Source: Hippasteria phrygiana (lineage: Eukaryota > Echinodermata > Asteroidea > Valvatida > Goniasteridae). From it: a stretch of 64,000 nucleotides of DNA. Both the position numbers and the translations under genes were made by a program. The stretch is taken from the NCBI GenBank assembly GCA_037893225.1, contig JAZGUH010000626.1:1194551-1258550 (forward strand), in the 5' to 3' direction. A model generated the notes under the pieces. It saw only the letters and a program-made list of their open reading frames with translations. It did no database searches and was not told where the DNA came from. Positions 55,114 to 64,000 of this stretch are shown here, piece after piece (the stretch's first letter is position 1; each line of letters opens with the position of its first letter).

Positions 55114-58100
55114 AATTTTGTTGATATTTCATGCAATTATGAATGAGTAAAGCAAGTCATACCCCAGGGAATTTGACAGGCATGGAGCAATAAATAGAAG
55201 GTAATATGCACACAGATGTTGGCCGGAAAGAAAATAAACATTGCGAGGTTTGAATTTTCTCCACAAGTTTTAACTCTAGGAAGCCGCCGATGATTGCAAC
55301 ATGTAGCGCCAGATCTAAGCTATCCATACATGTCAAAATTACTGTATTTGGTTGATATTTCATGCAATTATGAATGAGTAAAGCAAGTCATACCCTAGGG
55401 AATTTGACAGGCATGGAGCAATAAATAGAAGGTAATATGCACACAGATGTTGGCCGGAAAGAAAATAAACATTGCGAGGTTTGAATTTTCTCCACAAGTT
55501 TTAACTCTAGGAAGCCGCCGATAATTGCAACATGTAGCGCCAGATCTAAGCTATCCATACATGTCAAAATTACTGTATTTGGTTTATATTTCATGCAATT
55601 ATGAATGAGTAAAGCAAGTCATACCCTTGGGAATTTGACAGGCATGGAGCAATAAATAGACGGTAATATGCACACAGATGTTGGCCTGAAAGAAAATAAA
55701 CATTGCGAGGTTTGAATTTTCTCCACAAGTTTTAACTCTAAGAAGCCGCCGATAATTGCAACATGTAGCGCCAGATCTAAGCTATCCATACATGTCAAAA
55801 TTACTGAATTTGGTTGATATTTCATGCAATTATGAATGAGTAAAGCAAGTCCATACCCTTGGGAATTTGACAGGCATGGAGCAATAAATAAGAGGTAATC
55901 TGCACACAGATGGTGGCCGGGAAGAAAATAAACATTGCGAGGTTTGAATTTTCTCCACAAGTGTTAACTCTAAGAAGCCGCCGATGATTGCAACATGTAG
56001 CGCCAGATCTAAGCTATCCATACATGTCAAAATTACTGTATTTGGTTGATATTTCATGCAATTAAGAATGAGTAAAGCAAGTCATACCCCAGGGAATTTG
56101 ACAGGCATGGAGCAATAAATAGAAGGTAATATGCACACAGATGGTGGCAAGGAAGAAAATAAACATTGCGAGGTTTGAATTTTCTCCACAAGTGTTAACT
56201 CTAAGAACCCGCCGATAATTGCAACATGTAGCGCCAGATCTAAGCTATCCATACATGTCAAAATTACTGAATTTGGTTGATATTTCATGCAATTATGAAT
56301 GAGTAAAGCAAGTCATACCCCAGGGAATTTGACAGGCATGGAGCAATAAATAGAAGGTAATATGCACACAGATGTTGGCCGGAAAGAAAATAAACATTGC
56401 GAGGTTTGAATTTTCTCCACAAGTTTTAACTCTAGGAAGCCGCCGATAATTGCAACATGTAGCGCCAGATCTAAGCTATCCATACATGTCAAAATTACTG
56501 TATTTGGTTTATATTTCATGCAATTATGAATGAGTAAAGCAAGTCATACCCTTGGGAATTTGACAGGCATGGAGCAATAAATAGACGGTAATATGCACAC
56601 AGATGTTGGCCTGAAAGAAAATAAACATTGCGAGGTTTGAATTTTCTCCACAAGTTTTAACTCTAAGAAGCCGCCGATAATTGCAACATGTAGCGCCAGA
56701 TCTAAGCTATCCATACATGTCAAAATTACTGAATTTGGTTGATATTTCATGCAATTATGAATGAGTAAAGCAAGTCCATACCCCAGGGAATTTGACAGGC
56801 ATGGAGCAATAAATAAGAGGTAATCTGCACACAGATGGTGGCCGGGAAGAAAATAAACATTGCGAGGTTTGAATTTTCTCCACAAGTGTTAACTCTAAGA
56901 AGCCGCCGATGATTGCAACATGTAGCGCCAGATCTAAGCTATCCATACATGTCAAAATTACTGTATTTGGTTGATATTTCATGCAATTAAGAATGAGTAA
57001 AGCAAGTCATACCCCAGGGAATTTGACAGGCATGGAGCAATAAATAGAAGGTAATATGCACACAGATGGTGGCAAGGAAGAAAATAAACATTGCGAGGTT
57101 TGAATTTTCTCCACAAGTGTTAACTCTAAGAACCCGCCGATAATTGCAACATGTAGCGCCAGATCTAAGCTATCCATACATGTCAAAATTACTGAATTTG
57201 GTTGATATTTCATGCAATTATGAATGAGTAAAGCAAGTCATACCCCAGGGAATTTGACAGGCATGGAGCAATAAATAGAAGGTAATATGCACACAGATGT
57301 TGGCCGGAAAGAAAATAAACATTGCGAGGTTTGAATTTTCTCCACAAGTTTTAACTCTAGGAAGCCGCCGATGATTGCAACATGTAGCGCCAGATCTAAG
57401 CTATCCATACATGTCAAAATTACTGTATTTGGTTGATATTTCATGCAATTATGAATGAGTAAAGCAAGTCATACCCTAGGGAATTTGACAGGCATGGAGC
57501 AATAAATAGAAGGTAATATGCACACAGATGTTGGCCGGAAAGAAAATAAACATTGCGAGGTTTGAATTTTCTCCACAAGTTTTAACTCTAGGAAGCCGCC
57601 GATAATTGCAACATGTAGCGCCAGATCTAAGCTATCCATACATGTCAAAATTACTGTATTTGGTTTATATTTCATGCAATTATGAATGAGTAAAGCAAGT
57701 CATACCCTTGGGAATTTGACAGGCATGGAGCAATAAATAGACGGTAATATGCACACAGATGTTGGCCTGAAAGAAAATAAACATTGCGAGGTTTGAATTT
57801 TCTCCACAAGTTTTAACTCTAAGAAGCCGCCGATAATTGCAACATGTAGCGCCAGATCTAAGCTATCCATACATGTCAAAATTACTGAATTTGGTTGATA
57901 TTTCATGCAATTATGAATGAGTAAAGCAAGTCCATACCCCAGGGAATTTGACAGGCATGGAGCAATAAATAGAAGGTAATCTGCACACAGATGGTGGCCG
58001 GGAAGAAAATAAACATTGCGAGGTTTGAATTTTCTCCACAAGTGTTAACTCTAAGAAGCCGCCGATAATTGCAACATGTAGCGCCAGATCTAAGCTATGC

Positions 58101-58582
58101 ATACATGTCAAAATTACTGAATTTGGTTGATATTTCATGCAATTATGAATGAGTAAAGCAAGTCATACCCTAGGGAATTTGACAGGCATGGAGCAATAAA
58201 TCGAAGGTAATATGCACACAGATGTTGGCCGGAAAGAAAATAAACATTGCGAGGTTTGAATTTTCTCCACAAGTTTTAACTCTAGGAAGCCGCCGATGAT
58301 TGCAACATGTAGCGCCAGATCTAAGCTATCCATACATGTCAAAATTACTGTATTTGGTTGATATTTCATGCAATTATGAATGAGTAAAGCAAGTCCATAC
58401 CCCAGGGAATTTGACATGCATGGAGCAATAAATAGACGGTAATATGTACACAGGTGTTGGCCGGAAAGAAAATAAACATTGCGAGGTTTGAATTTTCTCC
58501 ACAAGTTTTAACTCTAAGAAGCCGCCGATGATTGCAACATGTAGCGCCAGATCTAAGCTATCCATACATGTCAAAATTACTG
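55114..58582. repeat. 3469-bp (15-monomer) tandem duplication, copy B
   Basis: Second copy (starts 55157 to 58394). The exchange point is between 55062 and 55113, inside the monomer at 54925. That monomer has a type h left part (GATGATTGC, TGTACACAGGTG) and then the GAATTTTG end typical of the monomer at 51457. The equivalent monomer at the end of copy B (58394) has the ordinary GTATTTGG. Confidence 0.87.
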
Positions 58583-59780
58583 TATTTGGTTGATATTTCA
58601 TGCAATTAAGAATGAGTAAAGCAAGTCATACCCCAGGGAATTTGACAGGCATGGAGCAATAAATAGAAGGTAATATGCACACAGATGGTGGCAAGGAAGA
58701 AAATAAACATTGCGAGGTTTGAATTTTCTCCACAAGTGTTAACTCTAAGAACCCGCCGATAATTGCAACATGTAGCGCCAGATCTAAGCTATCCATACAT
58801 GTCAAAATTACTGAATTTGGTTGATATTTCATGCAATTATGAATGAGTAAAGCAAGTCATACCCCAGGGAATTTGACAGGCATGGAGCAATAAATAAGAG
58901 GTAATCTGCACACAGATGGTGGCCGGGAAGAAAATAAACATTGCGAGGTTTGAATTTTCTCCACAAGTGTTAACTCTAAGAAGCCGCCGATAATTGCAAC
59001 ATGTAGCGCCAGATCTAAGCTATGCATACATGTCAAAATTACTGTATTTGGTTGATATTTCATGCAATTAAGAATGAGTAAAGCAAGTCATACCCCAGGG
59101 AATTTGACAGGCATGGAGCAATAAATAGACGGTAACATGTACACAGATGTTGGCCGGAAAGAAAATAAACATTGCGAGGTTTGAATTTTCTCCACAAGTT
59201 TTAACTCTAGGAAGCCGCCGATGATTGCAACATGTAGCGCCAGATCTAAGATATCCATACATGTCAAAATTACTGTATTTGGTTGATATTTCATGCAATT
59301 ATGAATGAGTAAAGCAAGTCATACCCCAGGGAATTTGACATGCATGGAGCAATAAATAGACGGTAATATGTACACAGGTGTTGGCCGGAAAGAAAATAAA
59401 CATTGCGAGGTTTGAATTTTCTCCACAAGTTTTAACTCTAAGAAGCCGCCGATGATTGCAACATGTAGCGCCAGATCTAAGCTATCCATACATTTCAAAA
59501 TTACTGTATTTGGTTGATATTTCATGCAATTAAGAATGAGTAAAGCAAGTCATACCCCAGGGAATTTGACAGGCATGGAGCAATAAATAGAAGGTAATAT
59601 GCACACAGATGGTGGCAAGGAAGAAAATAAACATTGCGAGGTTTGAATTTTCTCCACAAGTGTTAACTCTAAGAACCCGCCGATAATTGCAACATGTAGC
59701 GCCAGATCTAAGCTATCCATACATGTCAAAATTACTGAATTTGGTTGATATTTCATGCAATTATGAATGAGTAAAGCAAG
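57931..59780. repeat. 2313-bp offset duplicated block, copy A
   Basis: Order e-f-z-a-v-y-h-a (starts 57931 to 59550). The private CATTTCAAAA substitution at 59494 recurs at 61807, exactly 2313 bp on. Between the copies lie an f monomer (59781) and a hybrid (60012) with a z-type left half and d-type right half. Confidence 0.85.
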
Positions 59781-60243
59781 TCATACCCTAGGGAATTTGA
59801 CAGGCATGGAGCAATAAATCGAAGGTAATATGCACACAGATGTTGGCCGGAAAGAAAATAAACATTGCGAGGTTTGAATTTTCTCCACAAGTTTTAACTC
59901 TAGGAAGCCGCCGATGATTGCAACATGTAGCGCCAGATCTAAGCTATCCATACATGTCAAAATTACTGTATTTGGTTGATATTTCATGCAATTATGAATG
60001 AGTAAAGCAAGTCCATACCCCAGGGAATTTGACATGCATGGAGCAATAAATAGACGGTAATATGTACACAGGTGTTGGCCGGAAAGAAAATAAACATTGC
60101 GAGGTTTGAATTTTCTCCACAAGTTTTAACTCTAAGAAGCCGCCGATAATTGCAACATGTAGCGCCAGATCTAAGCTATCCATACATGTCAAAATTACTG
60201 AATTTGGTTGATATTTCATGCAATTATGAATGAGTAAAGCAAG

Positions 60244-61928
60244 TCCATACCCCAGGGAATTTGACAGGCATGGAGCAATAAATAGAAGGTAATCTGCACA
60301 CAGATGGTGGCCGGGAAGAAAATAAACATTGCGAGGTTTGAATTTTCTCCACAAGTGTTAACTCTAAGAAGCCGCCGATAATTGCAACATGTAGCGCCAG
60401 ATCTAAGCTATGCATACATGTCAACATTACTGAATTTGGTTGATATTTCATGCAATTATGAATGAGTAAAGCAAGTCATACCCTAGGGAATTTGACAGGC
60501 ATGGAGCAATAAATCGAAGGTAATATGCACACAGATGTTGGCCGGAAAGAAAATAAACATTGCGAGGTTTGAATTTTCTCCACAAGTTTTAACTCTAGGA
60601 AGCCGCCGATGATTGCAACATGTAGCGCCAGATCTAAGCTATCCATACATGTCAAAATTACTGTATTTGGTTGATATTTCATGCAATTATGAATGAGTAA
60701 AGCAAGTCCATACCCCAGGGAATTTGACATGCATGGAGCAATAAATAGACGGTAATATGTACACAGGTGTTGGCCGGAAAGAAAATAAACATTGCGAGGT
60801 TTGAATTTTCTCCACAAGTTTTAACTCTAAGAAGCCGCCGATGATTGCAACATGTAGCGCCAGATCTAAGCTATCCATACATGTCAAAATTACTGTATTT
60901 GGTTGATATTTCATGCAATTAAGAATGAGTAAAGCAAGTCATACCCCAGGGAATTTGACAGGCATGGAGCAATAAATAGAAGGTAATATGCACACAGATG
61001 GTGGCAAGGAAGAAAATAAACATTGCGAGGTTTGAATTTTCTCCACAAGTGTTAACTCTAAGAACCCGCCGATAATTGCAACATGTAGCGCCAGATCTAA
61101 GCTATCCATACATGTCAAAATTACTGAATTTGGTTGATATTTCATGCAATTATGAATGAGTAAAGCAAGTCATACCCCAGGGAATTTGACAGGCATGGAG
61201 CAATAAATAAGAGGTAATCTGCACACAGATGGTGGCCGGGAAGAAAATAAACATTGCGAGGTTTGAATTTTCTCCACAAGTGTTAACTCTAAGAAGCCGC
61301 CGATAATTGCAACATGTAGCGCCAGATCTAAGCTATGCATACATGTCAAAATTACTGTATTTGGTTGATATTTCATGCAATTAAGAATGAGTAAAGCAAG
61401 TCATACCCCAGGGAATTTGACAGGCATGGAGCAATAAATAGACGGTAACATGTACACAGATGTTGGCCGGAAAGAAAATAAACATTGCGAGGTTTGAATT
61501 TTCTCCACAAGTTTTAACTCTAGGAAGCCGCCGATGATTGCAACATGTAGCGCCAGATCTAAGATATCCATACATGTCAAAATTACTGTATTTGGTTGAT
61601 ATTTCATGCAATTATGAATGAGTAAAGCAAGTCATACCCCAGGGAATTTGACATGCATGGAGCAATAAATAGACGGTAATATGTACACAGGTGTTGGCCG
61701 GAAAGAAAATAAACATTGCGAGGTTTGAATTTTCTCCACAAGTTTTAACTCTAAGAAGCCGCCGATGATTGCAACATGTAGCGCCAGATCTAAGCTATCC
61801 ATACATTTCAAAATTACTGTATTTGGTTGATATTTCATGCAATTAAGAATGAGTAAAGCAAGTCATACCCCAGGGAATTTGACAGGCATGGAGCAATAAA
61901 TAGAAGGTAATATGCACACAGATGGTGG
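60244..61928. repeat. 2313-bp offset duplicated block, copy B (last core block)
   Basis: Order e-f-z-a-v-y-h (starts 60244 to 61632) plus the first part of an a-like monomer. The e monomer has a private TCAACATTAC. This is the last block made of the standard core variants; the diverged flank follows inside the monomer starting at 61863. Confidence 0.83.
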
Positions 61929-62093
61929 CCGGAAAGAAAATACACATTGCGAGGTTTGAATTTTCTCCAGAAGTTTTAACTCTAAGAAGCCGCCGATGAT
62001 TGCAACATGTAGCTCCTGATCTAAGCTATCCATACATGTCAAAATTACTGCATTTTGTTGATATTTCATGCAATTATGAATGAGTAAAGCAAG

Positions 62094-62557
62094 TCCATAC
62101 CCCAGGGAATTTGACATGCATGGAGCAATAAATAGACGGTAATATGCACACAGATGGTGGCCGGAAAGAAAATAAACATTGCGAGGTTTGAATGTTCTCC
62201 ACAAGTTTTAACTCTAAGAAGCCGCCGATGATTGCAACATGTACCGCCAGATCTAAGCTATCCATACATGTCAAAATTACTGCATTTTGTTGATATTTCA
62301 TGCAATTATGAATGAGTAAAGCAAGTCCATACCCCAGGGAATTTGACATGCATGGAGCAATAAATAGACGGTAATGTGTACACAGATGGTGGCCGGGAAG
62401 AAAATAAACTTTGGAAGATTTGATTTTTCTCCACAAGTTTTAACTCTAGAAAGCCGCCGATGATTGCAACATGTAGCGCCAGATCTAAGTTATCCATACA
62501 TGTCAAAATTACTGAATTTGATTGATATTTCATGCAATTATGAATGAGTAAAGCAAG
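62094..62557. repeat. A-B dimer 1 of the flank
   Basis: A monomer 62094-62325 has ACATTGCGAGGTTTGAATG. B monomer 62326-62557 has ACTTTGGAAGATTTGATTTT at the same place. The B unit also has TAATGTGTACAC, CTAGAAAGCC and GAATTTGATTGAT. Confidence 0.82.
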
Positions 62558-63022
62558 TCCATACCCCAGGGAATTTGACATGCATGGAGCAATAAATAGA
62601 AGGTAATATGCACACAGATGGTGGCCGGAAAGAAAATACACATTGCGAGGTTTGAATTTTCTCCAAAAGTTTTAACTCTAGGAAGCCGCCGATGATTGCA
62701 ACATGTAGCGCCAGATCTAAGCTATCCATACATGTCAAAAATTACTGCATTTGGTTGATATTTCATGCAATTATGAATGAGTAAAGCAAGTCCATACCCC
62801 AGGGAATTTGACATGCATGGAGCAATAAATAGAAGGTAATATGTACACAGATGGTGGCCGGGAAGAAAATAAACTTTGGAAGGTTTGATTTTTCTCCACA
62901 AGTTTTAACTCTAGGAAGCCGCCGATGATTGCAACATGTACCGCCAGATCTAAGCTATTCATACATGTCAAAATTACTGCATTTTTTTGATATTTCATGC
63001 AATGATGAATAAGTAAAGCAAG
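62558..63022. repeat. A-B dimer 2 of the flank
   Basis: A monomer 62558-62790 (233 bp) has TACACATTGCGAGG, CTCCAAAAG and an extra A in TCAAAAATTACTGC. B monomer 62791-63022 has ACTTTGGAAGGTTTGATTTT, TGTACCGCC, TATTCATAC and a run of seven T (62982-62988). Confidence 0.82.
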
Positions 63023-63488
63023 TCCATACCCCAGGGAATTTGACATGCATGGAGCAATAATTAGAAGGTAATATGCACACAGATGGTGGCCGGGAAGAAA
63101 ATAAACATTGCAAGGTTTGAATTTTCTCCGCAAGTTTTAACTCTAAGAAGCCGCCGATGATTGCAACATGTAGCGCCAGATCTAAGCTACCCATACATGT
63201 AAAAATTACTGCATTTTGTTGATATTTCATGCAATTATGAATGAGTAAAGCAAGTCCATACCCCAGGGAATTTGACAGGCATGGAGCAATAAATAGAAGG
63301 TAATATGTACACAAATGTTGGCCGGGGTAGAAAATAAACTTTGGAAGGTTTGATTTTTCTCCACAAGTTTTAACTCTAGGAAGCCGCCGATGATTGCAAC
63401 ATGTAGCGCCAGATCTAAGCTATCCATACATGTCAAAAATTACTGCATTTGGTTGATATTTCATGCAATTATGAATGAGTAAAGCAAG
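63023..63488. repeat. A-B dimer 3 of the flank
   Basis: A monomer 63023-63254 has ACATTGCAAGGTTTG, CTCCGCAAG and CTACCCATAC. B monomer 63255-63488 (234 bp) has GCCGGGGTAG, ACTTTGGAAGGTTTG and the extra A in TCAAAAATTACTGC. Confidence 0.82.
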
Positions 63489-63952
63489 TCCATACCCCAG
63501 GGAATTTGACATGCATGGAGCAATAAATAGACGGTAATATGCACACAGATGGTGGCCGGGAAGAAAATAAACAATGCGAGGTTTGAATTTTCTCCACAAG
63601 TTTTAACTCTAAGAAGCCGCCGATGATTGCAACATGTACCGCCAGATCTAAGCTATCCATACATGTCAAAATTACTGCATTTTGTTGATATTTCATGCAA
63701 TTATGAATGAGTAAAGCAAGTCCATACCCCAGGGAATTTGACATGCATGGAGCAATAAATATACGGTAATATGTACACAGATGGTGGCCGGGAAGAAAAT
63801 AAACTTTGGAAGATTTGATTTTTCTCCACAAGTTTTAACTCTAAGAAGCCGCCTATAATTGCAACATGTAGCGCCAGATCTAAGCTATCCATACATGTCA
63901 AAATTACTGCATTTGGTTGATATTTCATGCAATTATGAATGAGTAAAGCAAG
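63489..63952. repeat. A-B dimer 4 of the flank
   Basis: A monomer 63489-63720 has ACAATGCGAGG and TGTACCGCC, and is very close to the A monomer of dimer 1 (three differences by eye). B monomer 63721-63952 has ATATACGGTAAT, ACTTTGGAAGATTTG and GCCTATAATTG. Confidence 0.82.
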
Positions 63953-64000
63953 TCCATACCCCAGTGAATTTGACATGCATGGAGCAATAAATAGACGGTA
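63953..64000. repeat. Partial monomer at right end
   Basis: The first 48 bp of a further long-form monomer, with the private CCCCAGTGAATTTG. By the alternation it should be A-type, but the diagnostic region lies outside the window. The array therefore continues past 64,000. Confidence 0.9.

Larger units (their letters stand above)
1671..61568. repeat. EcoRV-bearing monomer subset (type g/y), 21 copies
   Basis: A C-to-A change creates GATATC (AAGATATCC instead of AAGCTATCC). Sites start at 1671, 4677, 9070, 10690, 15083, 18321, 21790, 22947, 25955, 29193, 32198, 34047, 39596, 41678, 42835, 43759, 47227, 48384, 49308, 59250 and 61563. Most sit in long (232-bp) monomers. The four at 43759, 49308, 59250 and 61563 sit in 231-bp hybrids (type y). 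Spacings are whole numbers of monomers, from 924 bp to 9942 bp, so these sites give a natural physical fingerprint of the array. Confidence 0.88.
121..61862. repeat. Homogenised array core, 267 monomers
   Basis: This stretch is 61,742 bp, which equals 202 x 231 + 65 x 232. I counted 65 long monomers independently, by the TCCATACC start. They begin at 1045, 1508, 2433, 3358, 4514, 5439, 7288, 8444, 8907, 9832, 10295, 10527, 11452, 13301, 14457, 14920, 15845, 16770, 17002, 18158, 19083, 20008, 21164, 21627, 22321, 22784, 23709, 24403, 24635, 25560, 25792, 27641, 27873, 28798, 29030, 30879, 32035, 33884, 35733, 36889, 37814, 38970, 39433, 40127, 41052, 41515, 42209, 42672, 45676, 46601, 47064, 47758, 48221, 51225, 52381, 53306, 54462, 54925, 55850, 56775, 57931, 58394, 60012, 60244 and 60707. 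No other net length change is needed. Variation is otherwise base substitutions drawn from a small recurring set. Confidence 0.93.
1..64000. repeat. Satellite DNA array, 231/232-bp monomer
   Basis: The entire window is head-to-tail copies of one unit. I phase the unit to start at TCATACCC (231 bp) or TCCATACCC (232 bp); successive starts are 121, 352, 583, 814, 1045, 1277 and so on to 63953. All copies have the same orientation and no unique sequence interrupts them. One consensus monomer counts to 88 G+C in 231 bp (38%). Almost every unit carries AGATCT at unit position 155-160, so a BglII digest should give a 231-bp ladder; the copy near 62018 reads TGATCT instead. Long homogeneous arrays like this are known from eukaryotic heterochromatin. 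No family name is given because I do not recognise the sequence. Confidence 0.98.
61929..64000. repeat. Diverged flank of the satellite array
   Basis: From the monomer at 61863 onward the units carry many changes not seen in the core: TACACATTGC, CTCCAGAAG, AGCTCCTGATCT, GCATTTTGTTGAT, TGTACCGCC, TTTGGAAGATTTG, extra A in CAAAAATTACTGC, and GCCTATAATTG. Monomer starts are 61863, 62094, 62326, 62558, 62791, 63023, 63255, 63489, 63721 and 63953, with lengths 231, 232, 232, 233, 232, 232, 234, 232, 232 and a partial 48. All but the first have the extra C, and lengths now vary, unlike the core. Diverged terminal monomers are expected at satellite edges, where unequal exchange homogenises less. 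Confidence 0.88.

Noticed and set aside
121..63976. Some 260 reverse-strand open frames of 66-120 codons as protein-coding genes
   Set aside because: They are the same frame of the same satellite unit. Variation is mostly amino-acid changing, ends depend on a one-base indel, some need non-ATG starts, and one recurrent monomer type carries a stop. No gene structure surrounds them.
1..64000. CRISPR array
   Set aside because: The period is 231 bp with no division into a short fixed repeat and unique spacers; the whole unit is conserved.
1..64000. CENP-B box
   Set aside because: I found no match to the conserved core of the 17-bp box; GTTGG in GATGTTGGCCGG is only a chance overlap.
61929..64000. 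Transposon insertion causing the divergence at the right end
   Set aside because: The flank keeps the monomer register and length (231-234 bp) throughout. There is no inserted foreign sequence, terminal repeat or target duplication.
1..64000. tRNA, rRNA, riboswitch, terminator or bacterial operon features
   Set aside because: Nothing in the single repeating unit resembles any of these, and apart from satellite there is no other sequence in the window.

Overview
The whole 64 kb window is one uninterrupted tandem array of a single AT-rich satellite (about 38% G+C, counted on one monomer). The unit is 231 or 232 bp and all units point the same way. I see no gene, RNA gene, transposon or unique-sequence spacer anywhere. 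The window holds about 276 complete monomers plus a partial one at each end. Arrays this long, with nested higher-order structure, are typical of eukaryotic heterochromatin (pericentromeric, subtelomeric or B-chromosome type). I do not recognise the monomer family, so I cannot name the organism.

Layout. (1) Bases 1-61,928 are a homogenised core built from a limited set of recurring monomer variants. Between 121 and 61,862 there are exactly 267 monomers: 202 of 231 bp and 65 of 232 bp. The only length difference is one extra C at the start of the unit, and the sum matches the span to the base. (2) The core is a patchwork of tandem segmental duplications at several scales. I could place repeat offsets of 925/1156/1157, 1849, 2082, 2313, 3006, 3238, 3469, 5549, 6013, 7399, 13,412 and 13,644 bp, all whole numbers of monomers. 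Several junctions fall inside visibly hybrid monomers, and private point mutations recur at exactly the duplication offset. (3) The core has regional flavours. Up to about 28.7 kb it carries monomers with ACTAGT and a CCTAGG form of one diagnostic monomer. From 27.4 kb on that monomer has a TTGG form instead, and the ACTAGT type disappears after 28.7 kb. (4) From about 61.93 kb to the end, monomers are far more diverged, carry private indels, nearly all have the extra C, and alternate between two types (A/B) in a dimer of about 465 bp. This looks like the older, unhomogenised flank of the array, so an array edge probably lies to the right.

Each monomer has reverse-strand open frames of 68-120 codons, but their variation looks non-coding and I do not call them genes. 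The most informative content is evolutionary: a readable record of unequal exchange, a homogenisation front, and a fossil dimer at the flank.

To describe order I use letter names for recurring monomer types (a, b, c, d, e, f, g, h and so on). They are my own labels, defined by diagnostic bases given in the entries.
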